Shown: piece after piece, positions 11,001-20,709 of the stretch | Layout: every line of letters begins with the position of its first letter | How positions within the stretch are numbered: position 1 is the stretch's first letter | Notes under the pieces: model-generated | The model's database searches: none | Told to the model about the DNA's origin: nothing | The model's input: only the letters and a program-made list of their open reading frames with translations | Made by a program: the position numbers and the translations under genes | From: Larkinella sp965227735 | GTDB lineage: Bacteria; Bacteroidota; Bacteroidia; Cytophagales; Spirosomataceae | Direction of reading: 5' to 3' | NCBI RefSeq assembly: GCF_965227735.1 | Contig: NZ_OZ245776.1 | Location: forward strand, 3,286,001 to 3,350,000 | Length of the DNA stretch: 64,000 nucleotides

Positions 11001-14000
11001 GGCGCCAATCCGTCGATCGAATCGGCCACCTCATTCGGCACCACGGTGGCCAGTAACTTCCGCCAGGATTTGCTGAATGCCGGCAAGGGAAATGGCGCGC
11101 ATGGCTACAGTTTTGCGGTACCGAACAGCATCAAAACCAACCAGCAACAGACCATCTGGGGCCGCGTTCAGGGATCAACGTACGTGCTCATGTGGTCGCC
11201 CAAAACCCTGACCTGCGAAGGAACGGGAACGCCCGTGAATCCGCCCCCGGTTAAACCATCGGTTTCAGCCTTGGCGGCCACGGTTGGTGTCGCGTACAAT
11301 TCCGGCCAGCTCCCGGCTTTCACGGATAGTGAACCGCTCACCTACACCATGACCGGCTTACCCTCCGGGCTGAATTTCGATGGCGGAACCCGCGTAATCT
11401 CCGGAACACCCACCCAGCAGGGAACCTTTACGATTACGTACTCAGCCGCCGACAGCCAGACTAAAACCGACCTCTCTATTACCCTGGTCGTTGCACCTGG
11501 CGGAACACCAACGAACCCGCCCCCGGTCAAACCCTCGGTATCAGCCCTGACGGCTACCATCAATGTAGCCTATACGTATACCCTGCCGGTTTTCACGGAT
11601 AGCGAACCGCTGACTTATACCCTGACCGGTCTACCTACCAATCTCACGTTCAACCCATCGACCCGGGTGATTAGCGGAACACCGACGCAGCAGGGAACGT
11701 TTGCCCTGACGTATTCAGCCAGTGATAGTCAGAATAAAACCGATCTGGCGATTTCGCTGGTGGTTTCGGCGGGTGGCGTGGTGACCGGAAACTTTGAAGG
11801 CTATCTGGATGGCGTCAATTGTTCGACGTTTTCGGGATGGGTCTGGGATCGGGACAAACCCAATACTCCCATCACGGTCGAGTTTCTGGATGGGGCCACG
11901 GCCGCAACCGCGGTGTCCATCGGTTCCATTTCGGCCGACATTTTCCGCCAGGATCTGAAAAATGCCAACAAAGGCAATGGCGCCCACGGTTACGTTTTCA
12001 CCGTTCCCGAAAGTGTGAAAGACAACCAGACGCACACCATCTGGGGCCGGGTACAGGGAGCAACCTATATTCTGAACTGGTCACCCAAAACGATCAATTG
12101 CGTCGGAACCGGAACGCCACCGGTCAATGCAGCTCCGGTAGCCCCCGCGAGCATCTCGCCCTTGTCGGCCACCATCAATGCTGCCTTCACGGCCAGTGCG
12201 CTGCCCGCCTTTACCGATGCCGAAAACGATCCGCTGACCTACACTCTGACGGGGTTGCCCAACGGCGTCAACTTCGATGTCAACACGCGTGTGATTTCCG
12301 GTACACCGACCGTCAGTGGCACCTTTAGTCTGACGTATTCCGCCAAGGACAGTCAGCATGCTCCGGTGCCAACCACGCTGACACTAACGGTTAACACTGG
12401 AGGCAGCACGCCACCAGTGAACGCAGCTCCGGTGGCCCCCGCGAACATAACGCCCCTGTCGGCCACCATCAATGCCGCCTTCACGGCCAGTGCACTGCCT
12501 GTATTTACCGATGCTGAAAACGATCCACTGACCTACACCCTGACGGGTTTGCCCAATGGCGTCAACTTCGATGTCAACACGCGTGTGATCTCCGGTACAC
12601 CAACCGCGAGTGGTCCTTTTAGCCTGACGTATTCCGCTAAAGACAGCCAGAATTCACCGGTTTCGACCACGCTAACCCTGACGGTTGCCAATTCGTCGAC
12701 ACCTCCGCCGACTGGCGCGTACGAAGGTTTCCTGGATGTGATCAACTGCGAAGGAGATATTTTCGGGTGGGTTTGGGATGCCAATCAACCCAACACTCCG
12801 CTGAACATTGAAATCCGGGATGATGGCAACCTCATTGCGACCATAACCGCTTCGCTGGCCCGGCCTGATCTGGTGAGTGCCGGGAAAGGCAACGGACAAC
12901 ACGGTTATTCCTTCATTATTCCGGCAACGCTGAAAAATGGACAAAACCACAGCATCGGAATGCGAGTTCAGGGAACATCGTACGAATTGATGGGCTCTCC
13001 GAAAACGCTTAACTGCCCCGGCGACGGAAGTCCGCTGCCCAACGATCCGAGCAACCAGCCACCGACCGGCCCTACCCTGGCGATTCAAAACCGCGAAATT
13101 GGCGTAGCGACAACGTATACAATTCCGGAGTTTACCGATCCCGAAGCCGGGGCGCTAACCTATGCCCTCAACGGTTCGGTTCCGGGTCTAAGCTACTCGG
13201 TGGCAAGCCGAACGCTGAGTGGTTCGCCCACAACGTTGGGGACGTTTACGACCAGCCTGATCGTGACGGACCCCAAAGGAAAAACAGCCTCGGCTCTGCT
13301 GACCTTCGTCATCACGAATGCTGGCCCACCGGCCAACGTTCCTCCGGCAGCCCCGGCGGTTTCGCCCCTGTCGGCCACGGTCAACGTCGCCTATTCGTCC
13401 ACCTTACCGGCTTTCACCGATACCGATCCGCTGACCTATACCCTCACCGGGTTGCCATCGGGATTGGGTTTCAACACCGGCACCCGCGTCATTTCCGGAA
13501 CGCCTACGCAGCAGGGTACGTTCTCACTGACGTATGCCGCCAACGACGGAAAAGTCACGGAAGACATGACAATTACGCTGACCGTTGCGGCTGGCGGTAC
13601 CGCGCCCCCACCGGCTCCGGCGGGTAATTTCGACGGATACCTGACGCAGGAAGTCAATTGCAATACGCTTTCAGGCTGGGCCTACGACCGCACGAGTGTC
13701 AACCGGGTGGTCACGGTCGAGTTCTTCGATGGTGCTTCGATTGCAACGGGTCGGCTCATCGGGTCGATTGCGGCCGATGTCTTTAAACAACACCTACTGG
13801 ATGCCGGTAAAGGAAACGGAGTTCACTGGTACGACTTCCCCATACCGGAAAGCATCAAAGACGGCCAGAACCATACGATCTGGGCACGGGTGCAGGGATC
13901 GGAATTTACGCTCAAATGGGCTCCTAAAACCATCCGATGCGTCGGTTCCGGAACCCCGACGAATGCCGCGCCGGTTGCGCCGTCTGTTTCGGGCCTGTCG

Positions 14001-15158
14001 GCTACCATCAATGTCGCCTTCACGGCCAGTGCATTGCCGGTCTTTACCGATGCCGAAAACGATCCGTTGACGTATACCCTGACGGGATTGCCCAATGGCG
14101 TCAACTTCGATGTTAATACGCGTGTGATTTCCGGAACACCAACGGCGAGCGGTACCTTTACGCTGACCTACTCGGCCAAAGACAGCCAGAATGCCCCGGT
14201 TCCAACCACCCTGACGCTGACCGTCGGCGGAGGAGGAACACCAACGAATGCGGCCCCCGTAGCCCCCGCGAGCATCTCACCCCTGTCGGCCACCATCAAT
14301 GTCGCTTTCACGGCCAGTGCGCTGCCGGTTTTCACCGATGCCGAAAATGATCCGCTGACCTACACCCTGACGGGGTTGCCCAACGGCGTCAACTTCGATG
14401 TCAATACGCGTGTGATCTCCGGTACACCGACCGCCAGCGGCCCCTTCACGCTGACTTACTCAGCCAAAGACAGCCAGAATTCGCCGGTTTCAACCACGCT
14501 AACCCTGACGGTCAATACCGGTGGTGGCACTACGCCCCCGCCCACCAGTGGCGGCAGTGGACCGGGCAGTTACGAAGGGTACCTCGATGTGGTCAATTGC
14601 AGCACCATTCAGGGTTGGGTTTGGGATCGAAACCGACCCAACACCCCGATTGCGCTGGAATTCCTGGATGGGAATACGGTGGTAGGCGCGGTCGATGCCA
14701 ATATTTTCCGGCAGGATCTGAAAAATGCCAACAAAGGCAACGGGATTCACGGGTATATCTTCACGGTACCGGCTTCACTCAAGGATGGGCAGAATCACTC
14801 GATCAGTGGTCGGGTGCCGGGTGGTAATTTCACCCTGAAATGGTCGCCCAAAATTCTGAACTGCCCCAATGGTGGTCGTGAGGGCGTTGCCACGGCAGAA
14901 TTCACCTCCGATCTGTCGGTTAGTCCGAACCCCAGCAGCGGCCGGGTGGTCATCAGCTTCCGGCTGGCGGCCCAAAAAACCGCCCAACTGCAGGTGGTGG
15001 ATGTGCTGGGCCGGGTTACGTGGCAGCAGGCCGTCGTTGGCAATGGCAAAGTGCAACACCAAACGGTGGATTTGAGCCAGGGCGGAACCGGTCTTCACTT
15101 TGTTCAGTTGAAAACCGGCGAACAGCAACTTATTAAACGTCTGCTGATTACCCAGTAA
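8005..15158 (+). CDS. giant T9SS-exported PQQ-type sugar dehydrogenase-like multi-Ig protein, frameshifted near its start
   Basis: The signal peptide is encoded from ATG 8005 (MTNLCTKLNNLLLALTLVAV..YSQ). The rest of the protein is in another frame, open from upstream of 8166 to 15158. Joining the frames near 8097 by restoring one T in a run (four now, five expected) gives SPAFSEEVYAGDLSGAVG, matching the paralog at 743. The mature protein of about 2350 residues has the dehydrogenase propeller (SHAGGG, GDVGFTDWEEIN, NFGWPFEEG), a PKD domain, a fibronectin III domain, nine putative-Ig repeats, five GW-W-D modules and a T9SS C-terminal domain (SPNPSSGRVVI, RLLITQ). It is probably surface-exposed. 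Unless the frameshift is a sequencing error, translation from 8166 would lack an export signal and the gene would be inactive or phase-variable. Confidence 0.8.
8097..8100 (+). other. single-base frameshift site (T run)
   Basis: A run of four T's lies exactly where the signal-peptide frame must pass to the mature-protein frame. One additional T restores a continuous reading frame. Confidence 0.7.
14265..14855 (+). repeat. near-identical coding block shared with 5897-6487
   Basis: This is the second copy of the block encoding the last putative-Ig repeat, a Gly/Pro linker and the last GW-W-D module. It is colinear with 5897-6487 without gaps, with only scattered, mostly third-position differences. 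Confidence 0.8.
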
Positions 15159-15176
15159 AAAATAGTTTTGAGTTGG

Positions 15177-15207
15177 AAAAGCCGCAGATCAATCGTCTGC
15201 GGCTTTT
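15177..15207. terminator. bidirectional intrinsic terminator
   Basis: The stem AAAAGCCGCAGA / TCTGCGGCTTTT (15177-15188 and 15196-15207) sits between convergent genes. Flanking A and T runs allow termination in both directions. Confidence 0.8.
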
Positions 15208-15245
15208 TTGTGTTCGCTTTTTTTACTAAAAACCAGTCCGAACGG

Positions 15246-17717
15246 CTACTTGATCGACAACACTTTGAATTCGGTTCGGCGGTTTCGCTGGTGTTCGGCC
15301 TCCGTACAATTCACTTCATTGGTGCAATTGTTGAGCAGAACCGATTCGCCATAACCGGCTGCAACCATTCGTTTGCGGCTAATCCCTTTCGACGCCAGGT
15401 AGCTGACCACCGAATTGGCCCGTTGCGCCGATAGATACCGGTTGTAAGCCGCATCGCCCCGGCTGTCGGTGTGCGATCGGAGTTCGACCGTGAGCAAGGG
15501 ATATTTCTGCATGGTAGCCACCAGTTTATCCAGTTCCCGGGACGCATCCGACCGAATCGTCCACTTATCGAGGTCGTAATAAATGTTGTCCAACTGAACA
15601 ATGTCGCCCACGCGAAGCATGTTCAAATCTGCCGACAGCACTTTGGTGGTCGCCCTGGATGTCAGTTTTTTAATCCGGTTGGTATTGGTGCCATATCGTT
15701 CCTTCGAGGCACTGAGGGTATAGTCGCAGCCTTCCGTCAGTTCAAATTCATACCGGCCATCGACGCCGGTGGTGATTTGCCGGATGGCGCCGTCGCAGTC
15801 GTTTTTCAAATTGACCGTAACACCTTCGATCGGCTTCCGGTCCTTTTCGCTCATGACCGTACCCCGTACTTTGGCTTTCTGAGAATCGACAATATCCCAG
15901 CCGTCGTTCACCGGAAGCGGTATATACTGCACGGTATCGATTATTTTCGGGGGTTGATTCAGCGCAATTTCCAGCCGGGAAGGCGAATCGTCGGTAAGTG
16001 AATTGGTTGAGAAACCAACCGTGCTGGTCACGTAACTATCTTTGGAAGCCCGAAAAATAAAATCGTTGTTAGACTCCAGACACAACTGCACCAAACCATC
16101 TTTTTTGGTCACCACCGTCCGGTCTTTGCGTCCTTCGCCCCGGGCTTTTATGTCGATCAGCACACTGTCGATGGGCTGCTTCGTTACCTCGTCGTAAAAC
16201 CGGAGCGTCAGGTTCCGGCATCCGTAGAGCGAACTTTCCCGGACAAACCGGAAAATGTCGTCGTTGCCTTTTTGCCGGTTGGTGCTGAAATAACCGCCCT
16301 TTCGGTTTCCGTCGGTAATCATTCCAAAATCGTCCTGATCGGAATTGATCGGCGCATCGAGGTGTTCGACCGGCCCCACGGGTGCTCCATTAACGAGTGG
16401 AGCGTAGTAAATATCGAGGCCACCCAGCCCTTTTCGGCCATCCGAGGCAAAATACAGATTGCCCCTTTCGTCGATAAACGGGAATAAATCGTTGCCTTTC
16501 GTATTGATTTCTTTGCCCAGATTGACCGGTTTCGACCACTGGCCGTTTTCATTCCGGGCGACATACAAATCCGTCCCGCCGACGCCCCCCGGCATATCGG
16601 AAGCAAAAAACAGCAAGCGGTCGTCTTTGCTCATGGCCGGATGCCCAACCGAGTAATCGTCGCTGTTGAACGGCAATTCCTGAATATTGATCCAGGTGCC
16701 GTTTTGCTGAACGGCAGTATAGAGCTTGAGGTTTGTAACCCCTTCCGTACTTTGGCGTACCCGCCGACCATCGTAGTTATTCCGGGTAAAAACGACCTGA
16801 TAGCCATCGCTGAAAAATGTAACCGGCCCTTCGTGGTAGCGGCTATTGAGCGAACGGCTGAAAGGCTGGACGGTTTTCGAAAACCGCAATCCTTCCGAAA
16901 TATTGATCCCGCCATCGTATCCGCCAATGGTACGGGAATCGTTGGCTGAAGCGCGGCTGCGCGAATTGCCGCCGGACCGTTGGGCCTTACGAGTCTTTGT
17001 CGACACCGGTTTCGAAACCGTGCCATCGGCTTTAATCAACTGCGTGGCCTTCAACTGCTGCCGGTCCTGGACGTAAAAGAGGTCGAGATAACTGCCTCCC
17101 CCGCCTTTTCCGGCCGTTTCGATGGCGGCACTCGCTTTTTTTCCGGACACGAACACCAACCCGTCTCGGTAATACATCGGACTGAATTCAGCGTTCGAGG
17201 TGTTGAGCGCGAGGACTTCCAGCCGGTATCGAGTCGGTGTTTTTTTGCCGATCACACCCGTCGTTGGGTCTAAAAACGGCGAGGACTCTGCTTGGACTGC
17301 TTTTTCTTTCAGCTTGTTGTATCGGTCATACTGCTTCTGCGATTCGCTGTATTTTCCATTGGCCGCCAGGGTTTGGGCATAGTGCAGATAACTTTCAATG
17401 TGGTTTCCAGTCAACTCGGTTGCGGTGGTTAACGCCTGGTAAGCACGCTCGGCTTTTTTCAAATCACCCGCCAGTTGATAGGAATGTGCCAGATTAGCCT
17501 GCGCCGTCGTGCGTTGTTCAGCCGTCAACTTGTCCGGCAAATCGTCCAATAATTGATTGTAAATCTCAATGGCCCGCCCGTAGGCTTTCAGGGTATACTG
17601 CCGGTTTGCCTGCTGCAATAGCGTATCGGATTGTGCATAGCCGACAGCCACCGCACAGAAAAACAATCCGCAGGTGAACCAGAACTTATGCCAACGTTTC
17701 AAAATACAAGTGCCCAT
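15246..17717 (-). CDS. PorE-like OmpA family protein with TPR, propeller and carboxypeptidase-regulatory-like domains
   Basis: The product of about 823 residues starts at an ATG at 17715-17717 that directly precedes a signal peptide (CGLFFCAVAVGYAQ); an ATG seven codons upstream is also possible. TPR-like helices cover roughly residues 30-130, followed by a PD40/WD40-like propeller (SKDDRLLFFASDMPGG, DERGNLYFASDG), two carboxypeptidase-regulatory-like beta domains (RKPIEGVTVNLKN in the second) and a C-terminal OmpA peptidoglycan-binding domain (RSHTDSRGDAAYN). This order matches PorE, a T9SS periplasmic component, though many Bacteroidota carry several such proteins outside the secretion machine. 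It is periplasmic or attached to the outer membrane. It lies next to two T9SS cargo genes, which suggests but does not prove a link. Confidence 0.8.
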   Translation of the reverse strand: MGTCILKRWHKFWFTCGLFFCAVAVGYAQSDTLLQQANRQYTLKAYGRAIEIYNQLLDDLPDKLTAEQRTTAQANLAHSYQLAGDLKKAERAYQALTTATELTGNHIESYLHYAQTLAANGKYSESQKQYDRYNKLKEKAVQAESSPFLDPTTGVIGKKTPTRYRLEVLALNTSNAEFSPMYYRDGLVFVSGKKASAAIETAGKGGGGSYLDLFYVQDRQQLKATQLIKADGTVSKPVSTKTRKAQRSGGNSRSRASANDSRTIGGYDGGINISEGLRFSKTVQPFSRSLNSRYHEGPVTFFSDGYQVVFTRNNYDGRRVRQSTEGVTNLKLYTAVQQNGTWINIQELPFNSDDYSVGHPAMSKDDRLLFFASDMPGGVGGTDLYVARNENGQWSKPVNLGKEINTKGNDLFPFIDERGNLYFASDGRKGLGGLDIYYAPLVNGAPVGPVEHLDAPINSDQDDFGMITDGNRKGGYFSTNRQKGNDDIFRFVRESSLYGCRNLTLRFYDEVTKQPIDSVLIDIKARGEGRKDRTVVTKKDGLVQLCLESNNDFIFRASKDSYVTSTVGFSTNSLTDDSPSRLEIALNQPPKIIDTVQYIPLPVNDGWDIVDSQKAKVRGTVMSEKDRKPIEGVTVNLKNDCDGAIRQITTGVDGRYEFELTEGCDYTLSASKERYGTNTNRIKKLTSRATTKVLSADLNMLRVGDIVQLDNIYYDLDKWTIRSDASRELDKLVATMQKYPLLTVELRSHTDSRGDAAYNRYLSAQRANSVVSYLASKGISRKRMVAAGYGESVLLNNCTNEVNCTEAEHQRNRRTEFKVLSIK

Positions 17718-18005
17718 ACTTGATCGTGCCAAAACCATTTACTATGCCAAAGCTGTCCTTTTTTTGACAGGCTGCATTTTATTGTTTGACAAAGCAACTA
17801 AAAATAAGCTACGGATTTGCTCCATCAACACGATTAGACCAATAAAATCCACGGATTGGTAACAAATCTGATGGTGCATAAATCATGCCAGCCAAAAACT
17901 GGCGGAGTTGATACCAATTTTCGGTTCGCCTGGAAAAGCAAACGCTTCCAACGAATTATTAGCTAAATTCGCTACCTCAATCCTGATCCTTTATTTTTAT
18001 ATACC

Positions 18006-19055
18006 ATGCCCTCCTTTTTCTATCTGGTGCTGTACGGGTTTGCCATTCTCCTGACTGGCCCGGTAGCCGACTCTGATCATCTGGTAGCACCCGGCCATTT
18101 GCCGGTGGTGGTGGCCGAACCCAGCGGCAAACTGCATCTGACTTTTGGTCAGGATTCGGCGATTTATTACGCGACCACATCCACTAAAACCGCGTCATTC
18201 GGTACACCTACCGTGGTAGCGGTTCTGCCAAACCTGGTGGCAGGTGCCAAGCGAGGCCCCCAAATCGCGGTTACGGCCCAATACGTCGTTATCAGTGCCG
18301 TCAACCGGGCGGGTGATCTTTTTGCCTATTCACTGGACCGGGCAACGGGCCGGTGGTCATCCGCCGTGCGGATGAATGATGTGCCTCAGATTGCCAAGGA
18401 GGGGTTTCAGGCCGTCGCCGGGGCGTCGCGCGGAGTGTTTCATGCCGCCTGGCTCGACCTTCGGGACGATAAGAAGAACAAGATTGTGGGCACCACCTCC
18501 CGCGACGGGGGCCGAACCTGGTCGGCCAATCACGTGATTTATCGCTCCCCCGACGGCACGGTTTGCGAATGTTGCCGGGTTTCGATGGCGGCAAAAAACA
18601 ATGACGTGTATGTGCAGTTCCGCAACTGGCTCGACGGCTCCCGGAATTTATACCTGGCCCACTCGACCGACGGCGGAAAAACGTATGCCCCGGCTCAAAA
18701 ACTGGGAACCGGCACCTGGCCCTTAAAAGCCTGCCCGATGGACGGCGGTGCCGTGGCGGTTTCGGCTGCGGGCCAACCCTTTACCGCCTGGCGACGCGAA
18801 AACACGCTGTATACCTGCCAGCCCGGCGAACCGGAGCAAGCCATCGCTACCGGCCGCAACGTAACGCTCACCGCCGGATCAACGGGACCACTCCTGGCCT
18901 GGGACGATGCCGGGACGGTTTGGGTGAAATCCGGGAACAAGCCTGCGGTTTCGGTCGGAAAGGGTCAGATGCCCAGTGTGGCCGTGGCTGGCAAAACCGC
19001 CGTCTGCGTTTGGGAATTGGAGGGAAAGGTGATGACGGGGACGGTGGGGTTATAG
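18006..19055 (+). CDS. exo-alpha-sialidase-like BNR-repeat propeller protein
   Basis: The 349-residue secreted protein has an N-terminal hydrophobic segment (FFYLVLYGFAILLTG). At least two Asp-box/BNR-like repeats are visible, SRDGGRTWSANHVIY near residue 167 and STDGGKTYAPAQKLG near 220, and a CECC motif lies near 190. The fold is therefore likely a sialidase-type beta-propeller. I do not see a complete sialidase catalytic set (arginine triad and Tyr/Glu), so the enzyme function is not assured; many such proteins are non-catalytic propellers. Its stop lies 2 bp from that of the convergent gene at 19058. Confidence 0.65.
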   Translation: MPSFFYLVLYGFAILLTGPVADSDHLVAPGHLPVVVAEPSGKLHLTFGQDSAIYYATTSTKTASFGTPTVVAVLPNLVAGAKRGPQIAVTAQYVVISAVNRAGDLFAYSLDRATGRWSSAVRMNDVPQIAKEGFQAVAGASRGVFHAAWLDLRDDKKNKIVGTTSRDGGRTWSANHVIYRSPDGTVCECCRVSMAAKNNDVYVQFRNWLDGSRNLYLAHSTDGGKTYAPAQKLGTGTWPLKACPMDGGAVAVSAAGQPFTAWRRENTLYTCQPGEPEQAIATGRNVTLTAGSTGPLLAWDDAGTVWVKSGNKPAVSVGKGQMPSVAVAGKTAVCVWELEGKVMTGTVGL

Positions 19056-19057
19056 GA

Positions 19058-19762
19058 TTAATCCAGTGTAAATAGTTTAGGCCATTCTACGGAACCATTA
19101 ATCAGAATATGGAGCAAAACGGACCATATCAATCCGTTGTTAATTCGAATGGTGCTGGCAATCAAGCCCATAAAAAATTGAGGCAGGACGTAAATGGGAT
19201 ATAGATACCATACCGAGTAATGGATCGGATCAAAATTGGTAATGTGAGCCAGGCTGAAAATAGCAGAGGAAACGATGATCCATCTGGAAGAGCTTACAGA
19301 TGAATAGACATCTAAAACTTTCTTTTCAAACCGACGTAGTACTAAAAAAATACTTAGGCAACCCAACATTCTGATGTAGTAAGAAAACCCATCAATATAG
19401 TAAACGTCGCCTGTAAAGTAAAAAAGTAATAAAGACACTGAAATAGCGATTGTAAAACCCGAGGGCTTCAAAAATAACCTAAAGGCTAGTTCTTCAAAAA
19501 TTGGAATCAAAATTGTAACCAGAAACACGCCGTAAAATAGACCTATATCTTTAAGAAGATCATCGACCCTAAAACGTGTAGACTTAATTGAAGGCTCACC
19601 GAGCCAGGGAAGAATTTTATTATCAACGATTAAAATAAAAATGATGGATAATAAAGCAAAAGTAATATAGAGCAACCATCCTTTAAATACAGATTTAAAG
19701 TTATCCTTAGAAGTGTTACCTGCGTATAATATTTCATTAAAAAAATCTAATAATCTATACAT
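19058..19762 (-). CDS. CPBP family intramembrane glutamic/metalloprotease (CAAX protease-like)
   Basis: The 234-residue protein has about six hydrophobic segments. The CPBP/Rce1 motifs are in order: EELAFR near residue 90 (EExxxR), FSLAHIT near 168 (FxxxH) and LLHILIN near 221. These residues form the active site in the inner membrane. Bacterial members act in peptide maturation or bacteriocin immunity; the substrate here is unknown. The start codon abuts a 131-bp inverted-repeat element, so the native promoter was probably displaced or lies in the element. The gene is much more AT-rich than its neighbours, suggesting acquisition from elsewhere. Confidence 0.8.
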   Translation of the reverse strand: MYRLLDFFNEILYAGNTSKDNFKSVFKGWLLYITFALLSIIFILIVDNKILPWLGEPSIKSTRFRVDDLLKDIGLFYGVFLVTILIPIFEELAFRLFLKPSGFTIAISVSLLLFYFTGDVYYIDGFSYYIRMLGCLSIFLVLRRFEKKVLDVYSSVSSSRWIIVSSAIFSLAHITNFDPIHYSVWYLYPIYVLPQFFMGLIASTIRINNGLIWSVLLHILINGSVEWPKLFTLD

Positions 19763-19893
19763 TAGGACTTACGTCTGATAATTATTACACTTTCGCTTTT
19801 GCCCCTAAATCCCCTAAAGAGGACTTGGACGCAGCTAAATCCGGATGCAGAAAGTCCCCTTTAGGGGATTTAGGGGCAAAAGCGAAAGTCCTA
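19763..19893. mobile_element. MITE-like inverted-repeat element, copy 1
   Basis: The element begins TAGGACTT and ends AAGTCCTA. It contains long inverted arms built on GCCCCTAAATCCCCTAAA and its complement around a short centre, and one arm carries an extra segment GTCTGATAATTATTACAC. If the target is TA, both ends show TA flanking GGACTT/AAGTCC. A second copy in opposite orientation lies at 27828-27961. It encodes nothing, so any movement would need a transposase elsewhere. Confidence 0.6.
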
Positions 19894-19909
19894 TTCATAT
19901 AACGCTTTT

Positions 19910-20182
19910 TTAAGCGTTAATAACTGAATCAATTTTAGGTTTATCTTTAAATGTGTTCAGTGTTTCGTACCCTCTGATAACAGGTCCAAATTTTATAGTA
20001 ACAGATACATTTTCAATAATATCTTGCCTACTGTCAAGTAAAAATAAAATGAAACTTTATCTGGCAAATTCTTTCCCGATGTCAAAAAAATACCTTAGAA
20101 TCGCCAATGAAATCATGCACATCCCTATCATGTAGAGAAATAAATTGATGGTCTTCTCAGCATCTGAATCTAATTTATTCAT
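19910..20182 (-). pseudogene. small membrane protein ORF with internal in-frame stop
   Basis: From ATG 20180-20182 a 41-residue product reads MNKLDSDAEKTINLFLYM and onward to DIGKEFAR, with one membrane segment near residues 13-33, then hits TAA at 20057-20059. The same frame continues open for 48 more codons (including TIKFGPVIRGYETLNTF) to a TAA at 19910-19912. The downstream part reads like real protein. This suggests a roughly 90-residue gene broken by a nonsense mutation. Alternatively the 41-residue product is a complete microprotein and the rest is chance. No family was recognised. Confidence 0.35.
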
Positions 20183-20238
20183 CTGAATAGCGTTAATCAA
20201 TCTGGATTAGACGGCTTTAACACTAAAAACACAGCTCA

Positions 20239-20415
20239 CTACGGACATTTCCCACACAGTCTACCTAAGAAATACGCCAATTGGCCTGCCAGTAAAATGA
20301 AAAAGCAAACAGCCATTACCAACATAAAGATTTTCTCGATATCTAACGTATCGGTGTCTAATCCACGCTTTAGGTCGCGTTTGATCAGCCTGTATAAATT
20401 GGTAATAGTTGTCAT
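20239..20415 (-). CDS. hypothetical small single-pass membrane protein
   Basis: ATG 20413-20415 opens a 58-codon frame: a basic amphipathic start (TNLYRLIKRDLKRG), an acidic LDTDTLDIEK stretch and a hydrophobic segment (MLVMAVCFFILLAG) near residues 31-44, ending LCGKCP. It overlaps the 3' half of the ORF at 20261-20563 in another frame but looks more protein-like there. The LD-D..EK plus membrane segment layout resembles the small ORF at 20057-20182, so the two may be related. Function unknown. Confidence 0.45.
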   Translation of the reverse strand: MTTITNLYRLIKRDLKRGLDTDTLDIEKIFMLVMAVCFFILLAGQLAYFLGRLCGKCP

Positions 20416-20563
20416 ATTCTTGAGCGTTATTTAAAGCGGTTTTTTCGCGAGACCTAATGATACGTTCTTTGGCATAGTCATATCCCAAATGAAACAACCT
20501 GAACAAGGTTAGTATTAACACCGTTAACCAGGCTAGTTTTACTAGTTTTGACGCGATATGCAT
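20261..20563 (-). CDS. hypothetical small membrane protein, possibly frameshifted
   Basis: The first half (MHIASKLVKLAWLTVLILTL, then HLGYDYAKERIIRSREK) is a convincing membrane-anchored start. The second half after about residue 52 is rich in Arg and Tyr and less natural. The overlapping frame 20239-20415 reads well exactly where this one declines. A single frameshift near 20400 would fuse both into a two-helix protein of about 110 residues. It lies in the AT-rich patch. No family was recognised. Confidence 0.4.
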   Translation of the reverse strand: MHIASKLVKLAWLTVLILTLFRLFHLGYDYAKERIIRSREKTALNNAQEYDNYYQFIQADQTRPKAWIRHRYVRYRENLYVGNGCLLFHFTGRPIGVFLR

Positions 20564-20657
20564 TCGGTTTTTCTTACCTTAGACGCACCGAGGACCAAAA
20601 AGTAACGCTTACCCTACCGCTTTCTTCATAACTGAAAAACCAGTAGGCTTGAAACAA

Positions 20658-20693
20658 AAAAGCCGCCCTGATCCTCAGACCAGAGCGGCTTTT
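20658..20693 (-). terminator. intrinsic terminator downstream of the lipoprotein gene
   Basis: The stem AAAAGCCGC / GCGGCTTTT (20658-20666 and 20685-20693) is followed on the minus strand by a T-rich run (complement of 20651-20660). It ends the transcript of the gene at 20710-21423. Confidence 0.75.
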
Positions 20694-20709
20694 GCAACGC
20701 TCTCCAAAA

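Noticed and set aside
10600..14500. Regularly recurring DNA repeats that could suggest a CRISPR or satellite
   Set aside because: They are in-frame repeats of putative-Ig and GW-W-D protein modules with variable spacing.
19953..20135. 60-codon plus-strand open frame
   Set aside because: The opposite strand carries a more protein-like frame over the same bases, and this one shows no domain or signal.
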